Assembly: GCA_039707465.1 (NCBI GenBank)
Contig: CM077643.1
Location: 323,211,919-323,275,918, forward strand
From: Rhabdophis nuchalis
Lineage: Eukaryota; Chordata; Lepidosauria; Squamata; Natricidae
Length of the DNA stretch: 64,000 bases
Reading direction: 5' to 3'
In this document: piece by piece, positions 45,788-59,400 of the stretch
How the letters are laid out: the number at the start of each line of letters is the position of its first letter
Numbering within the stretch: position 1 is the first letter of the stretch
The notes under the pieces: model-generated
Database searches by the model: none
What the model was told of the DNA's origin: nothing
The model's input: only the letters and a program-made list of their open reading frames with translations
Made by a program: the position numbers and the translations under genes

Positions 45788-48558
45788 GAAACACCAAACA
45801 TACATTGAAGTCTTCCTGATGCTCCCCACTAAAAAAAGACCCATTGAGGTAACCTGCGTTGTGGGAGAATGGAGAATTTGAGAGAGAAGAAAGAATTTAA
45901 TCCATAACATGGAGTCATCCTGGGGAACGTTAATTGACCTCACTCATATACAAAAAAACTCCCACATTGTGGAGAATTCCATCCTAAAAGTAACAATAAT
46001 ATGTTTACTTCCTGCACAAGCTGAATCTATTTCAGAGCAGAAAAAAAATATCATTTTCTTTTCCTTTTGTGGAATGTGGAAATAGTATTCAACAGGGATC
46101 ACTTGTCGAAAGCAACTTCTCCATAACTTTCCAAGATGAAGCCTGCACTATATCCACACCAGGAGAAATTCTGAACAAGAAACAATGCTTTCTCACAGTT
46201 TCTGGTATTTATTTTCTTATTCCACACCAGGTTCAGAAGAGTTTCTATGGGACAGGTTTATGATAGGCCATCTGATCTCAAAATCCCATTTTGAAATGAG
46301 AAATGGAAACAGAACACTCTATTTAACTTTAGTAAAAAGAGCCTCATGCCGGCCTAGAAGAACTGTTTTATCCCTCTCAATCTGAATTAAGGCTAACACA
46401 GGTTCATCAAATCTTCACTGTGTGAATTTCAAGGGAGGGATGCAAACTGAAAGAGGTGTTAGGGCATTATAACTTTATCTTGACTTTCTAACAACACAGT
46501 TCCCTGCTGAGGGGCTGTTCTCACATCAGTGTGAACAAGCAATATCTCATCACCTACAAAGCTTAAAGGTGAGGTTCTGGTGACCCTTCATTATTCACAA
46601 CTTTCCTTGGGAGAACCAAAGGGGATAGTGACAAGGGAAGGAAGAAACACAGAAAGAAAAGAAAGGTGCAAGTTAATTTTTCCCCCCATTCTCCTTTTCA
46701 TAAGAGGAAGGTGGAAGAAACTTCTGAAGGGGCACAGAATAGTTTCACATGTCGTATCTCCCAAAATTCCTTTGAGCAATTCATTTCTGGAAATGAAACC
46801 TGAGGCGTCCTGGGGTATCTGAGATGTGAAACTGGCAATGCTGAGGTTCAAACCTTATCTTAGTAAGGACAGACCCAGGATCAACCTTGACTGGACTTGA
46901 AGGAGGAGAATATTACAATTCTTGCATATTCATAAAATTGTTGTGAGAAATTGTATCTGGATTTTAAAAAACTAAATAAAAATATAAAAGGGAAAGAATC
47001 TCAACTCTGTTTAACATTCTAATTAAAGAATAAAACAAATATAATGAACACAGCCATTAACAAACAGAATGAATTAGTGTCAATTGCCCAGAGCACAGAA
47101 TACTGATAAAAACATTCTGGTTTTTTTGAACACCCCTTTAACCATCCAAACTGAAAAGAGCAAAGTCTCATTTGCTTATCTCAAATTTCAAGGACACCAT
47201 GTGGGACTCGCTCAAGACATTTTCCTGCTGCAACTGGGGTCCAAGCAATGTTCCAATTGGTACAGGGCCAACCATATTCAATTTACAGGGTTGCCTGAAC
47301 TACGTTTCTTCAACTTGCTACCAGTTGAGTGTAGGCATTTTTTCCCCCCTAAGTTCGTTTCAGACACACTGTGTTTTAACTATAACTAACGTTTAACTAT
47401 AAATGTTAAGATGTATGGTTTAGCGTTTTTTCCTTTAAATTTTTTTAATAAAGAAAAAGAAAGAACTTTTGCACTGGTATAGAATTTGGGATTTAAAAAA
47501 AAAAATTCTAGTTATCTTCATTTTTTAAGGTAAATTTAAGAATTTTCCTCCCTAAAATGAAAATTCTGTTTCTTCTCTCTTCATCTGTAGGCCATTATTT
47601 CTCAGACCTTTCTCTCCTTCTTAGTGTGGGAAAAAGAACCCATGGTTTTTCAGGGTGCTGCTTGCATTGTAAAAAGTAATTCAATTTTACACCATAGCAA
47701 TGACATGATCAAGGGAATTCATAGAAAGCTTTGTGGTCTGAAGCATTTAACAAGGATGTGAAAAGTTCTCCTACCTCCCCCAAGAAAGACTGATTATAAC
47801 AACAGCAGATAACTAAGCAAAGCTTAAAAGAAGATAAAGGAGAATATTTGTAGCTCAGGGCAGAAAAGAGGGGTCCTTGATACTCTCTGAGCTCAGAGAG
47901 GGCCAAGGATCCCTGAAAGCTAAAAAGAAAGGTTTATGAACATTTTTGGCCTCTGCACGTTGTGTTTTTTCCCAGTTCCAAGTGGCGGTGATTGGCAGTG
48001 TCAACGGTGGCAATCCCCGTTGCCTGGAACGGGCCAAAAATGTGACACACGGAGGCTGAAAACAGGACACAAAAAGGCTGAAAACATGATCCGCAGAGGT
48101 AACAAACAACAAACAACAAAACTGAACTTAAAAACCCAGTATTTTCATACAATTATTTCATCCAAGACATAAAGTCCAATTTAAGATTTATTAAGATTAG
48201 TTAATGGCTCTGTGATCCTTTACTAATCTGATACTGGAGACCATAAATGAAATAGATACAGCCTAGTACAACTGTTCCTGAATATTAAAGGTATATTTAA
48301 TGTAGAGAGTTGCATCACTGTCTGAATTAGTGGCTTTGGGAGAGTAAGGGATAGCTGTCAATCCCTGGTTCTATGTATTATACATAACAAAAAAATCCAT
48401 TGTTGTGAAGATTAATACTGTGATCCTAAGCATGTTTATCCAAAAATAAGCACTATGTCCATTTGGTGGAACCTTCTGAGAGAAAGATGTTTAACATGTC
48501 ACCTGGTCGTGAGATGCCTCAGACAACAAAAATGTGTCCATAACCTACCAGATATATA
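45788..48558. other. Unannotated, mostly repeat-poor
   Basis: I cannot assign a repeat family or exon in these 2.8 kb. The segment ending near 47465 has an AATAAAG before an A-rich run and could be an old retrocopy end, but I do not recognise its source. Confidence 0.4.
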
Positions 48559-48566
48559 GAATAGAA

Positions 48567-48635
48567 CAGGCTGACTCAGGAATTCTGGGTATTGCAGTCC
48601 ATGAGTCATAAAAGAGCCATAGTTCCCTACCCCTG
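48567..48635. mobile_element. hAT MITE remnant, TSD GAATAGAA
   Basis: 69 bp, mostly one arm of the foldback family, with CAGG left end and CCCTG right end. The perfect octamer duplication lies at 48559-48566 and 48636-48643. Confidence 0.8.
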
Positions 48636-48642
48636 GAATAGA

Positions 48643-49092
48643 ATAACAGAGTTAGAATGGACCTTGGAGGTCTTCTAGTCCAACACCCTGCTTAGGCAGG
48701 AAACCCTACACCGCTTCAGACAAATGGCTATCCAACATTTCTTAATAATTTCCAGTGTTGGAGCATTCACAACTTCTGGAGGCAAGTTGTTCCACTGATT
48801 AATTGTTCTAACTATCAGGAAATTTCTCCTTAGTTCTAAATTGTCTCTCCTTGATTAGTTTCCACCCATTGCTTCTTGTTCTACCCTCAGGTGCTTTGGA
48901 GAATAATTTGACTCCCTCTTCTTTGTGGCAGCCTCTGAGATATCGGAACACTGCTATCATGTCTCCCCTGGTCCTTCTTTTCATCAAACTAGACATACCC
49001 AGTTCCTGCAACCGTTCTTCATATGTTTTCTTCTCCAGTCCCCTAATCATATTTGTTGCTCTTCTCTGCACTCTTTCTGACAACAAACATGC
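48643..49092 (-). pseudogene. CR1 LINE 3' fragment
   Basis: The minus strand encodes the CR1 pol C-terminus (RVQRRATNMIRGLE, YEERLQELG, KRRTRGDMIAVFRYL). It is followed by the CR1-type 3' region 'ttggaggtcttctagtccaac'. It is 5'-truncated and carries stop codons beyond this block. Confidence 0.85.
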
Positions 49093-49172
49093 TATTGGGA
49101 CAGTTCTGGAATAAGCACCATGTAGCCTCAGAAGGTGCATATAAAAATGTTGATCTGATCCCTCAGCACCCT

Positions 49173-49455
49173 TTGTTGTTAGTTGCAAAGTCGCATCTGA
49201 CCCATTGCGACCCCTTGGACAACGTTCCTCCAGGCTTTCCTCTCATCTACCATCCCCTGGAGTCCATTTAAGCTCATGCCTACTACTTCAATGACTCCAT
49301 CCAGCAACCTCATTCTCTATTGTCCCCTTTTGCCCTCAATCTTTACCAGCATTAGGCCCTTCTCCAGTGAGTCCTTCCTTCTCATTAGGTGGCCAAAGTA
49401 CTTGAGTTTCATCTTCAGAATCTGACCTTCTAAAGAGCAGTCACTCAGCACCCTT
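49173..49455 (-). pseudogene. Bov-B (RTE-clade) LINE fragment
   Basis: The inverse of a Bov-B pol/3' region ('gttgttagttgcaaagtcgc', 'ctcattaggtggccaaagta'). Closely matches the copy at 55179. Bov-B elements are abundant in squamates and ruminants. Confidence 0.8.
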
Positions 49456-50625
49456 ATCAGGACTTAAATCCTCTTGTTTCAACCTGAATATGCCAATATT
49501 GTAAATAGGGGTCCGTAAATTCTACAAGATTTGAGCCTTTGCTAGCAGCTCTGAATCTTTCTGTTAGAAAAATAAGTTGATTTATTTCAGCTGCATTATG
49601 CTTGGTGTGGGATTTGTATCATTTTTAAAGGTACTCCCCTCTCCTTCCAGCACCTATAAGAGAAATGGTAGCTTGATGGTTTTGCAAATTCCTCTCAGTA
49701 GTTTAGTTGCAGTAAGCAAAACTGAAAGTAACGAGTGTGTTGTGAGTTTCAACAAAGGTGCCTGCCTCCTGCCTTGTGCAGAGTGGAGGTGAGGGAACTT
49801 GGGGTGGTGCAGCACCTGCAGCAGGCTAGTTTCCTTTAAATTTGGGTTTACACCATAAAAAAAAAGGGACTGTGGAAATACTCTAAATTATTAGACACAA
49901 TTTCATGCAGCTATATGAAAAGTTTCTGACACACGGCTGAAAGCTTTCATTCATATTTAAAGCATCACTATCACTTTCTTGTAGGTAGTGGTCAACTCCA
50001 CTCCATAAGATCAGACTTCATTCAGAAATAATACATTTCTCTTTAGAGATGCTGTGTGTCTCTCAGCATCTCTCTTCTTATTCCACTTCTATCATTTTAA
50101 ATCCTGCTCTTTACTCCTCATACATTGCAAACTTCAAAAGAACCAGTCAACTTTGATGTATTTTGGCCGACATGCCACAAGTTCAACCAAAATGCTTTTT
50201 TCCCCACATCATGCTCATACTTTTCCACGAATCTAGAACCTGGGACCTCTAAATCTATGTAGACCCCTTTACACACTGACACACTGTTGCCTACACCAAC
50301 TAAAAGGTATATGCAGTATATAATACGTATTTAAGATGCAAGGATATATGAAATATGCAAAGTTTATTGAATGACAATGTGACATGCCTTCTTGACACAG
50401 ATTCATTTAAACTTGTCCTATAGTTTTCCAATTTGGGTTTAATACTTCTATTTTTAAAGGAATTTTGGAAATCGCTATATAATTTGAATTAATATCATTT
50501 GAATTGTATATTACGAACATGGATTTATGGCACTGAACAGCTTTCATAATATAAACTTTTTAACTGCTACTGCAGCAATGAACTCCTCTACCCTTTAGTC
50601 CTATTGAACTTAATAAAATTAGTAT
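49456..50625. other. Unannotated stretch
   Basis: No feature recognised. Confidence 0.45.
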
Positions 50626-50626
50626 T

Positions 50627-51185
50627 GGCATGGGACCTAGTTATCTGCGGGATCGCATCCTACCCCATACATCCCTTCGGCCGATTCGCTCCCACAGAGA
50701 GGGGCTTATCCGGGTGCCATCCACTAGGCAATGCCAGCGGGTGACGCCCAGGGGAAGGGCCTTCTCTGTGGTGGGCCCGACCCTCTGGAACGACCTACCC
50801 CCCGAATTTAGATCTATCTCGGACCTCTGCTCCTTCCGCCAGCAACTAAAAATCTACTTTTTCCAACAGGTCGGCCTGGCCTAACCTACCGTTTTCAGCC
50901 TCAGTTGTTTAGTAGAGAAATTTTAAATTGGGCTTTAGGGATTTTAATGGGGTAGTTTTTAGCACAGGGTATAATTTAATATAGTTTTTATGTATTTATT
51001 GCGATGTATTGTATTTTTTATATTTTCCTGTGCACCGCCCCGAGTCCCTTCGGGGAGAGGGGGTAGTTAATAAGTCGAATAAATGAAATGAAATGAGTAT
51101 TCAATTGACATGAGTCCCTATCGGGAGAGGGAGCGGTCTATAAATTAAATTTTATTATTTTATTATTATTATTATGAATACACTA
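50627..51185 (+). pseudogene. L2-like LINE 3' end plus a second tail
   Basis: 50630-50884 encodes the last ~84 pol codons (GPSYLRDRILPHTSLRPI ... LKIYFFQQVGLA). The 3' UTR hairpin (GCACCGCCCCGAGTCCCTT) is followed by an AAATG-type tail at 51075-51095. A further partial L2 tail with (ATT)n follows at 51105-51185. Confidence 0.85.
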
Positions 51186-51255
51186 ATATATTCCTATCCT
51201 GGTTTCTATCATAGACTGTTTCTTATTTTATCTTGAATTTTTACCTCAATTATAT

Positions 51256-51640
51256 ATAATTGTGTCCACAACACCCTGTTAGGGCCCCAATTAAGGGAGG
51301 AAGTACACTGCTTTTCCTTTTCTGCCTTTCGGCTCATCACCAGAGACCATCCAGACAGAAAGCCATGAATTCCGTTGTGTAATCTTTTTTTATATGTGTG
51401 TTACGTTTTTGAGCTGATCATCACTTATTTATTGATCAGCTCAAAAACGTAACATATAACATGTTGATCAGATCATAAAACTAACACACATATTTAAAAA
51501 AAATGTACACAACGTAACTCATGGTTCTCTGTCTAGATGGTCTCTGATGATGAGCCAAAAGGCAGAGAGGGAAACAGTATGTCTCCTCCCTTAATGGGGC
51601 CCTAACAGGAAGTTGTGAAAACAATTATATATATATACCA
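51256..51640. mobile_element. Inverted dimer of the retrozyme-like body, without ribozyme
   Basis: Two diverged arms related to 26682-26850 face each other around 51426 (tgagctgatca / tgatcagctca). Neither arm extends into the hammerhead or the tRNA-like head. It is flanked by short TA runs. Confidence 0.65.
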
Positions 51641-51762
51641 AAGCCTGAAGATGGCAAGTGAGATCTTGCCAAAACATTGCAAAAACAATCTCATTCTTAC
51701 ATGGGAAAACACCTGAATACAACAAGACCAGCATACCTACACCCGTGAAAATCTACGAAAAC
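51641..51762 (+). mobile_element. Penelope-like 3' end with degenerate hammerhead-like motif
   Basis: CTGAAGA (51645-51651) and a paired stem II are followed by AAAAC where the core needs GAAAC. The end 'cccgtgaaaatctacgaaaac' matches the Penelope terminus at 28762. Confidence 0.65.
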
Positions 51763-52904
51763 AAGTAGTCATTCAGCACCATTTCTCCTTGATCTTACCG
51801 CTTTTTAGTTTTCCTTCTATGTTTTCACTATGGTAACTCCTTCCTGTTGCATTATATTTAGTTCTATGTTTGTCCCGAAACACCCAGCTTTTACTTTCCT
51901 ATATCAACCCGAGCAGAACCATTTTGCCTCTTTCAGAAAACACTCATTGCTCACAAAAGACCTACTCTCCACCAGTACCTGTACATCTTTAACATTTCTC
52001 CACCCATTTTCCCATGACAGAAGACGTAAGTATACACTTACTCTTTCACATATAAATTACAATGAGTTGTCAGTGGTGGCTCAGAATAAAGAAGGGGTGG
52101 TGTTCCATCTTTTTAAGGAGTACAGACCCAAGAGGCTAAAGTTTACATATTATTTACACATCCATCCTTTCCAAAGCCCATTAACAATGTTAATGCTGGG
52201 CCGGTCTTTGTTTTGTAAATATTTTCCCTCTATTATGTTCCCAGCCTATCTAAAGGCCATCAACACCTAACTGAGGATAAACTGGGAATGCTCACCTTCT
52301 GTAGTCATTGCCTCTCAAATGAACCATGAAAGGGCCTTTGGAGATCAAAGGATCAGTTTCTATCCTTCCCCCACCTTTCATACTAATTTGGCTGAGATAC
52401 TGATGGGGTTTAGCACCCATGTGAGATATGGATATGGCCCAGGAGCTGAATGATCTGAGAGAGAGATGGCAAAGGAAAAGGTGTTGGATTTCTTAGGGTT
52501 TCCTCACAATATAGTTAAAAGCCAAAAGAGAAAGCTGCAACGACCTCAGGTACCTTTTGCTCATGCTCAAAGGAATATTAGTCCATTTGTGAGGTGGTCT
52601 TGCTAATTAATAAATCATCATTTCTCAGTTCAAATAGATTAGCCATACATATTCTGATATACATGGTTTATTCTCCACGGTATAATGTTTCTTTGCTAGA
52701 AAGTTTCTTTTTCCTGTGAGAAAATGATGTGCATTTTTAGAAGACCTATTATATCAGAACTTTGTAACCTTAGTAGACCCTAGTTGAAAAAAGTTACATA
52801 GTAGTTTTTGCGCCCCACATAAGGCAATCTAGTAGAATTTCCTTACAGCAGGATGTTGTAAGGAATTATTTTCCAATGATTTTACTATAATATATTTTCA
52901 CTTA
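51763..52904. other. Unannotated stretch
   Basis: A 146-codon plus-strand frame (51830-52270) has no repeat or splice support. Confidence 0.4.
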
Positions 52905-52912
52905 GTTTAACT

Positions 52913-53033
52913 CAGGGGTCTGCAAAGTTGGCTCTTTTAAGACTGGTGGACTTCAACTCCCAGAATTCCCCAGCCAGCTATGCTGGGAGTTGAAGTCCAC
53001 CAGTCTTAAAAGAACCAACTTTGCAGACCCCTG
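52913..53033. mobile_element. hAT-type foldback MITE, TSD GTTTAACT
   Basis: A 121-bp hairpin with CAGGGGTCTGCAAAGTTGGC ends and a perfect octamer duplication (52905-52912 and 53034-53041). Same subfamily as 4434-4536. Confidence 0.92.
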
Positions 53034-53041
53034 GTTTAACT

Positions 53042-54617
53042 GATGTGAGCTTTATAATATTCTGCAAAGGCACTTTTAGGAGAATATCCTTAATGTTCAT
53101 TTTGGAAATTAAGAAGAAAAATGCAGGTCACTTGAAGCAAATTTCTCCAACTTAACATTCTTCAGATATATTATACTACAGCTCCCATTATCCCCAATCA
53201 CCAACATCAAGAGATGTGGAATGTAATAACTATTACCAATCAAAGTTGCAGGGATACAAGGCTGAGAAGACTTGGAATATAGGCACAACAAATTCAATTC
53301 ACACTTATTACTTGATTTTCATAGAGCAATGTTCATTGCATAATAAAATGAAGAAATTACTGACACATTTATTCAAAGTTATTTAATCTTCCTATTTTGT
53401 AGAGAAATATATGTTTTGGAGTCCTGAAGAATGCAGTGATACCCCATTCCTATTGATCAGCTCCAATATGTGGAATTAAATTGGAATTACTGTTCCTGTC
53501 TGAGATATATAAGATTATATTGTTACGGAGCTGGGAAATCTGAAATAAGGAGTCTCCATCATCTTTAGCAAAATTGCCACACCAGTGCCTGTTGAACCAA
53601 CTCAAGAAATAATATCTGAAGGGAAGAGAAAGTTATAGGCCAAGTAAAGAATTAACTAAAGAGAATACAAGCGATTAAAAAAATAAAGAAATGTATTTTA
53701 CAAGGTAGAAAGGCTTTGAAAAGTATATGCCAATTATTAAATGTGCAGAGAGTTTTTCAGATTGCTGGGAATTGCCAAGGGATTCCTGGGAAGAGAGATG
53801 TCCTCTCTGAAATAGTCCACTCACTCACAATGAGGGCTTTTTTTCCATGGGCTTTTCATTGGAGAATGGGAGTGAGAGCATTTTCATTTCCCAGCCCAGC
53901 ATGATAATTTTTTTGCTATGTGTCCTCACCCCTAAAAGAGGACAATGGCCCTCTTACTGGGTGAATCCCTGGTGACTGACAATTCTAGCACAAAGCTGAA
54001 CTTTAAGAAGTAATTCAGTTAACAGTCATCCATTTTTGCCACTTTTCCTTTATACCATCCTCTTCCTTACTTCCCCCACACATTTCCTCCCTGCCCCCTT
54101 GTTGGCACAAGGTTGCCATCTACCAGCTGTTCACAGTTCCTTTATTCTTTTTCCTTTCAACTACCATGAAATACACTTAAGAGGAATTGCTTCCAGCTCA
54201 GAAAGCCCCTCTTTTCTCTGCCATGGTTGCTGATTTAATAATAATGTTTTTTTTTTTAAAAAAGCAAACCAACCTTTCTAGCTTTCTCAAAAGTCACTTC
54301 CTAAAGTGCAAAGGAAGTTATTATATATCCTATCCCACCAACAGTTCAGAATAAACTGTGGTTTATTCACCACAGTTCAGATTTGTCAGTCAGCTGTCTT
54401 TTAATTGATTTAGACTGACCTCTGAAGTGTTTTTCACAAACTGTATTTCATTGTGAGTTGTGAGTCTTACCCACAAAATGATCATTAGCATTTTCTGGAA
54501 AAGGTTTTACCCACCAAATTAGATGTAAACAAAACTGTGTTTTTTGCAAGCACAAGAACTAGAGAATGGGTAGGCAGGCTATAGTAGCATCTCTCATTAC
54601 TATTTAATCCTGTAATA
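53042..54617. other. Unannotated stretch
   Basis: No feature recognised. Confidence 0.45.
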
Positions 54618-55003
54618 TATGTAGTCCTTGACTTATAATAGTTCATTTAGTGACCGTTTGAAGCACTGGAAAAAAGTGACATGATCATTTTTCACACTTA
54701 CAACTGCTGCAAGCGTCCCCGTGCCACCTGATCAAAATTCAGATGCTTGATATCTAATGGCATTTTTATGGCATTTGCAGTGCTTTTGGCTCATGTAATC
54801 AGCTTCTGCAACCCTCTGACAAGCAAAGTCAATGGGGAAACCAGATTCACTTAACAACCATGTTACTAATTGAATAACTGCAGTGATTTGCTTAACAACT
54901 GTGATAACAATGTCATAAAATGGAGCAAAATTTACTTAACAAATGTTTCACTTAGCAACAGAACTTTTGGGCTCAGTTGTGGTCAGAGGTTGAGGACTAA
55001 TTG
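54618..55003. mobile_element. TA-flanked DNA transposon (copy 4), decayed ends
   Basis: The interior is clearly the 394-776 family (tgacaagcaaagtcaatggg, cttaacaaccatgttacta), but both terminal repeats carry substitutions. Confidence 0.65.
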
Positions 55004-55178
55004 AGCTAGCATAATATGGCAAGGATCCAAATAAATATGTTCTATGCAGGTCCTATCGTTGAACAGAATGTAATAACTACCTCAGTCTGGATAAAAGTTG
55101 ATGGATAGCAGAGAGAATGAATTTCACGAAGCCTTGGAGAACAGAACTGTGTTTTCTGCAGGTCTGCCCTAAAGCTTT

Positions 55179-55573
55179 GGTTGTTGTTAGTTGCGAAGTC
55201 ATGTCCGATCCATTGCAACCCCACAGACAATATTCCTTCAGGTCTTCCTGTCCTCTACCATCTTCTGGAGCCCATTTAAGCTCATGCCTACTGCTTCAGT
55301 GACTCCATCCAGCCACCTCATTCTCTGTCATCCCCTTCTTCTTTTGCCCTTAATCGTTCCCAGCATTAGGTTCTTCTCCTTCCTTCTCATTAGGTGGCCA
55401 AAGTACTTGAGTTTCATCTTCAGGATCTGTCCTTCTAAAGAGCAGGGTTGATCTCCTCTAGGACCGATCGGTTTGATCGCCTTGCAGTCCAAGGGATTCA
55501 CAGGAGTCTTCTCCAGTACCATAGTTCAAAGGCCTCAATTCTTCAGCACTCAGCCTTTCTTATGGTCCAACTT
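55179..55573 (-). pseudogene. Bov-B (RTE-clade) LINE fragment
   Basis: The minus strand encodes a Bov-B pol C-terminal block (LKMKLKYFGHLMRRKEK, then LMLGTIKGKRRRG). The sequence also extends beyond the 49173 copy into 'gccttgcagtccaagggatt'. It is broken by stops and frame changes. Nucleotide features match Bov-B as known from squamates and ruminants. Confidence 0.85.
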
Positions 55574-56169
55574 ACTTCAACTCTATAGTAGAGGATGCTA
55601 TCTTCTGCCAAAACCAAACATTTCAACTCAATTTTTTTGTGTGGAATGCAGAAGTGGGGTTAAGGGGACCTTAAGGGCCCTCATTTTGCCTGTTCCACAT
55701 GACATGCCACTCCTTAAACTGCAATGAGATGACTCCCAATACCAGTTGGTCAATGGCAAAGGAATCTGCTATTTAACCAAAAGTATAAAAACAATAGCCA
55801 ACCAATATGGTGCAGAATTGAAACTATCCCTTTCTCGTTTTAATTCTACATTTCCTCCCATCAGTTCAGGGTACTTAAATAGGAGCACCTTGTGTTGGAG
55901 CAAAACTGGAACAAAAATACAATGTAGAAGTAAGCTGGGACTTGGTTAGTAGAGAAATGTTATCAAATAAACTTCAGAAGCTCCTTAAAAGATTTAGACT
56001 CCTTCCTTACCGCTCCCCCACACTTGGTTTATTCATGATTTTTTTCTGTTCATCTGCGTAATTATATGTAGACTAAATGTCAGTGACAAGAAAGATGAGC
56101 AAGCAATGGTAGAGTATGCAAAGCAAAAAAAAAACAAACCAAGGAAGGCAATTCCAATATACTGTACAT
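55574..56169. other. Unannotated stretch
   Basis: No feature recognised. Confidence 0.45.
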
Positions 56170-56284
56170 TAGTGGTTCCCAAACTTGGCAACTTTAAGAC
56201 TTGTGGACTTCAACTCCCAGAATTCTCCAGCCAGCAGAGCCACAAGTCCACAAGTCTTAAAGTTGCCAAGTTTGGGAACCTCTG
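56170..56284. mobile_element. hAT-type foldback MITE, diverged TSD
   Basis: Ends AGTGGTTCCCAAACTTGGC and its inverse enclose the usual hairpin core. The flanking octamers no longer match clearly. Confidence 0.7.
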
Positions 56285-56404
56285 CTTAACTATATGATTG
56301 TTTCGTATCAATAATGTGGAACTCTTCGCTAGTAATTATTATATGGCATTTCCACAATTTGAAGGATATTGCTGTCAATAAAGTGTCGCATAAACTCTCT
56401 AGTA

Positions 56405-59400
56405 CAGTGGCCCCCAGCCTTTTGGGAACCAGGGGCCGGTTTCATAGAGAGAGGGTTTTCTGCACACCGGATGGGGCATGTGTTAGATTCTCTGCTGAGA
56501 GAGAGTGAGTCCAGACCGGTAAGATTAAAAGCTCTTTATTCGAAACAGCAACGGTTGCTTACAAAAGTGACTAGTTAAAAAGGTGGGGGCCTTCTGCCCT
56601 ACAGCTCCTTTTATGGCGAGCTGCTAGGCAGCCGGCCAATCAGCGCGTCAGCCGCCCTCGGCCACAGCCAACCGCGCCTAAGCCAATCAGACGGCTGGCT
56701 GTTGCCGGGGCTTATTTGAATACCCGTCAGGATGCAACACTCCTTCCCCCCCAGCGAGCACGCTCGCGGTCCCTAGCACACGTACTCGCTGAGGTAGGTG
56801 GGGCTGCGTCTCTTCCGCCCCGAACGCCTCAAGGTCTCTGCCGGGGCCGATGGAGGAGGACGAACTGTGTCGTCGTGATCTGTGATGTCACCGCATGCCG
56901 TGGGAGACCGCGGGGCCACGTCCGGGGGCACGTTCTGCGGGCTGACATCGTGCTCTGCCGGGGCCGATGGAGGAGGACGAACTGTGTCGTCGTGATCTGT
57001 GATGTCACCGCGTGCCGTGGGAGACCGCGGGGCCACGTCCGGGGGCACGTTCTGCGGGCTGACATCGTGCTCCAGTCCCTTGGGTGTAGGGCCCAGATCG
57101 ACCGGGTCCGGACATGGATCGGGCCATCGTCGTTGCGCACTTGAGGTGTACTGCGCGTCGGGTTGTAGATGTTCCAAGGACGACTGTTCCGGCATACACA
57201 GACCCGGAAATTGTTCAGGGGTGGAGCGGTCGGAGAAGGTGGTGGATTGGCCGGCTGGTACGGTGATGGGCCAATCGTCCCGCTGGGTTGAGGCCTCGAC
57301 GATCGGCAGGTCTAGAGGCCGTGATGACGCCAGCGGGGCTGAGGACGGAGGGCGACGCCTCAATTGATCCAAGTGGCGCCGCCACTCGGATCCATCCGGT
57401 CGTTCAACCCTGTAAGAACAGGGCCCCGTTAGTTCGCGGACGACAGCGGGTACCCATCGCGGATCCCCAGCGAAATTCTTGGCAAAAATTGCGTTGCCGA
57501 CGGAGAAACGGCGGGGGGAGGGAACCCCCAGGTTGCACGGCTGCACCTCATTGTACTGGGGGTGCAGCCTGTCCAATTTGGTTCGCAGACGGCGGCCCAT
57601 CAGCAGCTCCGCGGGGCTCTTCCCTGTCGCCTGGCAAGGCGTAGAGTGTTGTCCCATAAGGTAAGCATCTACCCTTGCCTGCCAATCCCCCCTATCCATC
57701 CTCCCGAGGGCCTCCTTGGCTGAGCGGACAGCTCTTTCCGCCCGGCCATTTGTGGCAGGGTGGTAGGGGGCCGTTGGTGCGTGCCGGATTCCCTGGGAGG
57801 CCAGGAATTCCTGGAAACTGGCAGAGTGAAATTGGGGCCCGTTGTCGGAGACCAGGGAGTCCGGCAACCCGTGCGTTGCAAAGAGGCGCCGAAGCACGCG
57901 CACGGTGCTCTCAGCCGTGGTCGAGGCCATCAGGATGACCTCGGTCCAGCGAGAGTAGGCGTCTACTACCACCATGAAGGTCTGACCATGGAAGGGGCCG
58001 GCGAAGTCAATGTGGACCCTGGACCACGGTGACCTGGGGACGTCCCAATCCCGATGGGGAGTGGAGGGGGGTGCGGGGCGAGAGGTCTGGCACGCCTGGC
58101 AAGCACCCACCCAAGCGGCCACCTCGTCGTCCATGCGCGGCCACCAGACATAGCTCCTGGCCAATGCCTTCATGCGAGCTATGCCCGGGTGGGTGGCATG
58201 GAGGGAGCTGAGTACCTGATGGCGGAGGGGCGGGGGAACGATGACCCGGTCTCCCCATAACAAGCACCCGCTGTGGAGCGATAGCTCCAGTTGGCGGGAC
58301 TTGAAAGGCCGATACACGTCCGGCAGCGAGCCCAGGGGCCACCCTCGCAGGACCCAGGTGGAAACTTGGGACAGGACAGGGTCTGCCTTGGTCTGCGCCG
58401 CGACGTCGGACGAGGTAAGGGGGAGATCCGAATCTGCCACTGACAGGACGGACAGGGCCGGCACCGGCGCCTGGTCCGTCCGGGGGAGGGGGCAACGACT
58501 GAGGGCATCAGCATGCCCCAGCTGTTTCCCCGGACGGTAGAACAGCGAGTAATCATACGCAGTCAGAAACTTCGTCCACCTGGTCATCCTGGGAGAGAGA
58601 ATGGGAGGGGTAGGCCGGTCACCGGCCAGAAGCCCAAGGAGCGGCTTGTGGTCGGTGAAAACGGAGAAGTGGCGGCCGTACAGGTACTCGTGGAATTTTT
58701 TAATCCCGGGCACTACAGCCAGGGCCTCCTTGTCAATCCGACTGTAGTTACGCTCCGTAGGAGACAGAGTCCGGGAATAAAAGGCAATGGGGGCCTCACA
58801 GCCATCGGGACGAACGTGGCTCAGGACGGCCCCCACTCCAAAGGGGGAGGCATCGGATGCCAACACTAAGGGTAGGCGGTCCGAATATTGAACCAGCACG
58901 GCCTTAGACGTTAGCATGTTTTTAATAGCCGCAAACGCCTGCGCCTCTCGGCTGCCCCAGCGCCAGACCGCCGAGCGATCGAGCAATCGATGAAGCGGCT
59001 CGGCTAGTGACGCCTTATGCGGAATAAAGGGCGCATAAAAATTGAGCAGGCCAAGGAATGCCTGCAGCTCCTGTTTGGAAGCAGGGGTGGGGGCGTCGTG
59101 GATCGCCTCGACCTTGGAGGGAGTGGGGTGAATGCCCTGGGCATCCACCATAAACCCCAGAAATTCTACCCTCGGCTCAGCGAACTTACACTTACTGAGT
59201 TTCAATTTAAAACCCACGCCCCTGAAGATGGTAAGGACCTTCTGAAGTACTTTGGCGAGGTCTAATGCGCTAGCGGCGGCTATCAAGATGTCCTCAAAAT
59301 ACGGGACAACCCCCGGAAGCCCATGGAGCAGCCGCTCCATGAGGCTCTGGAAAATCCCCGGAGCAACGGAAACGCCAAATTGGAGGCGGCGACAACGGAA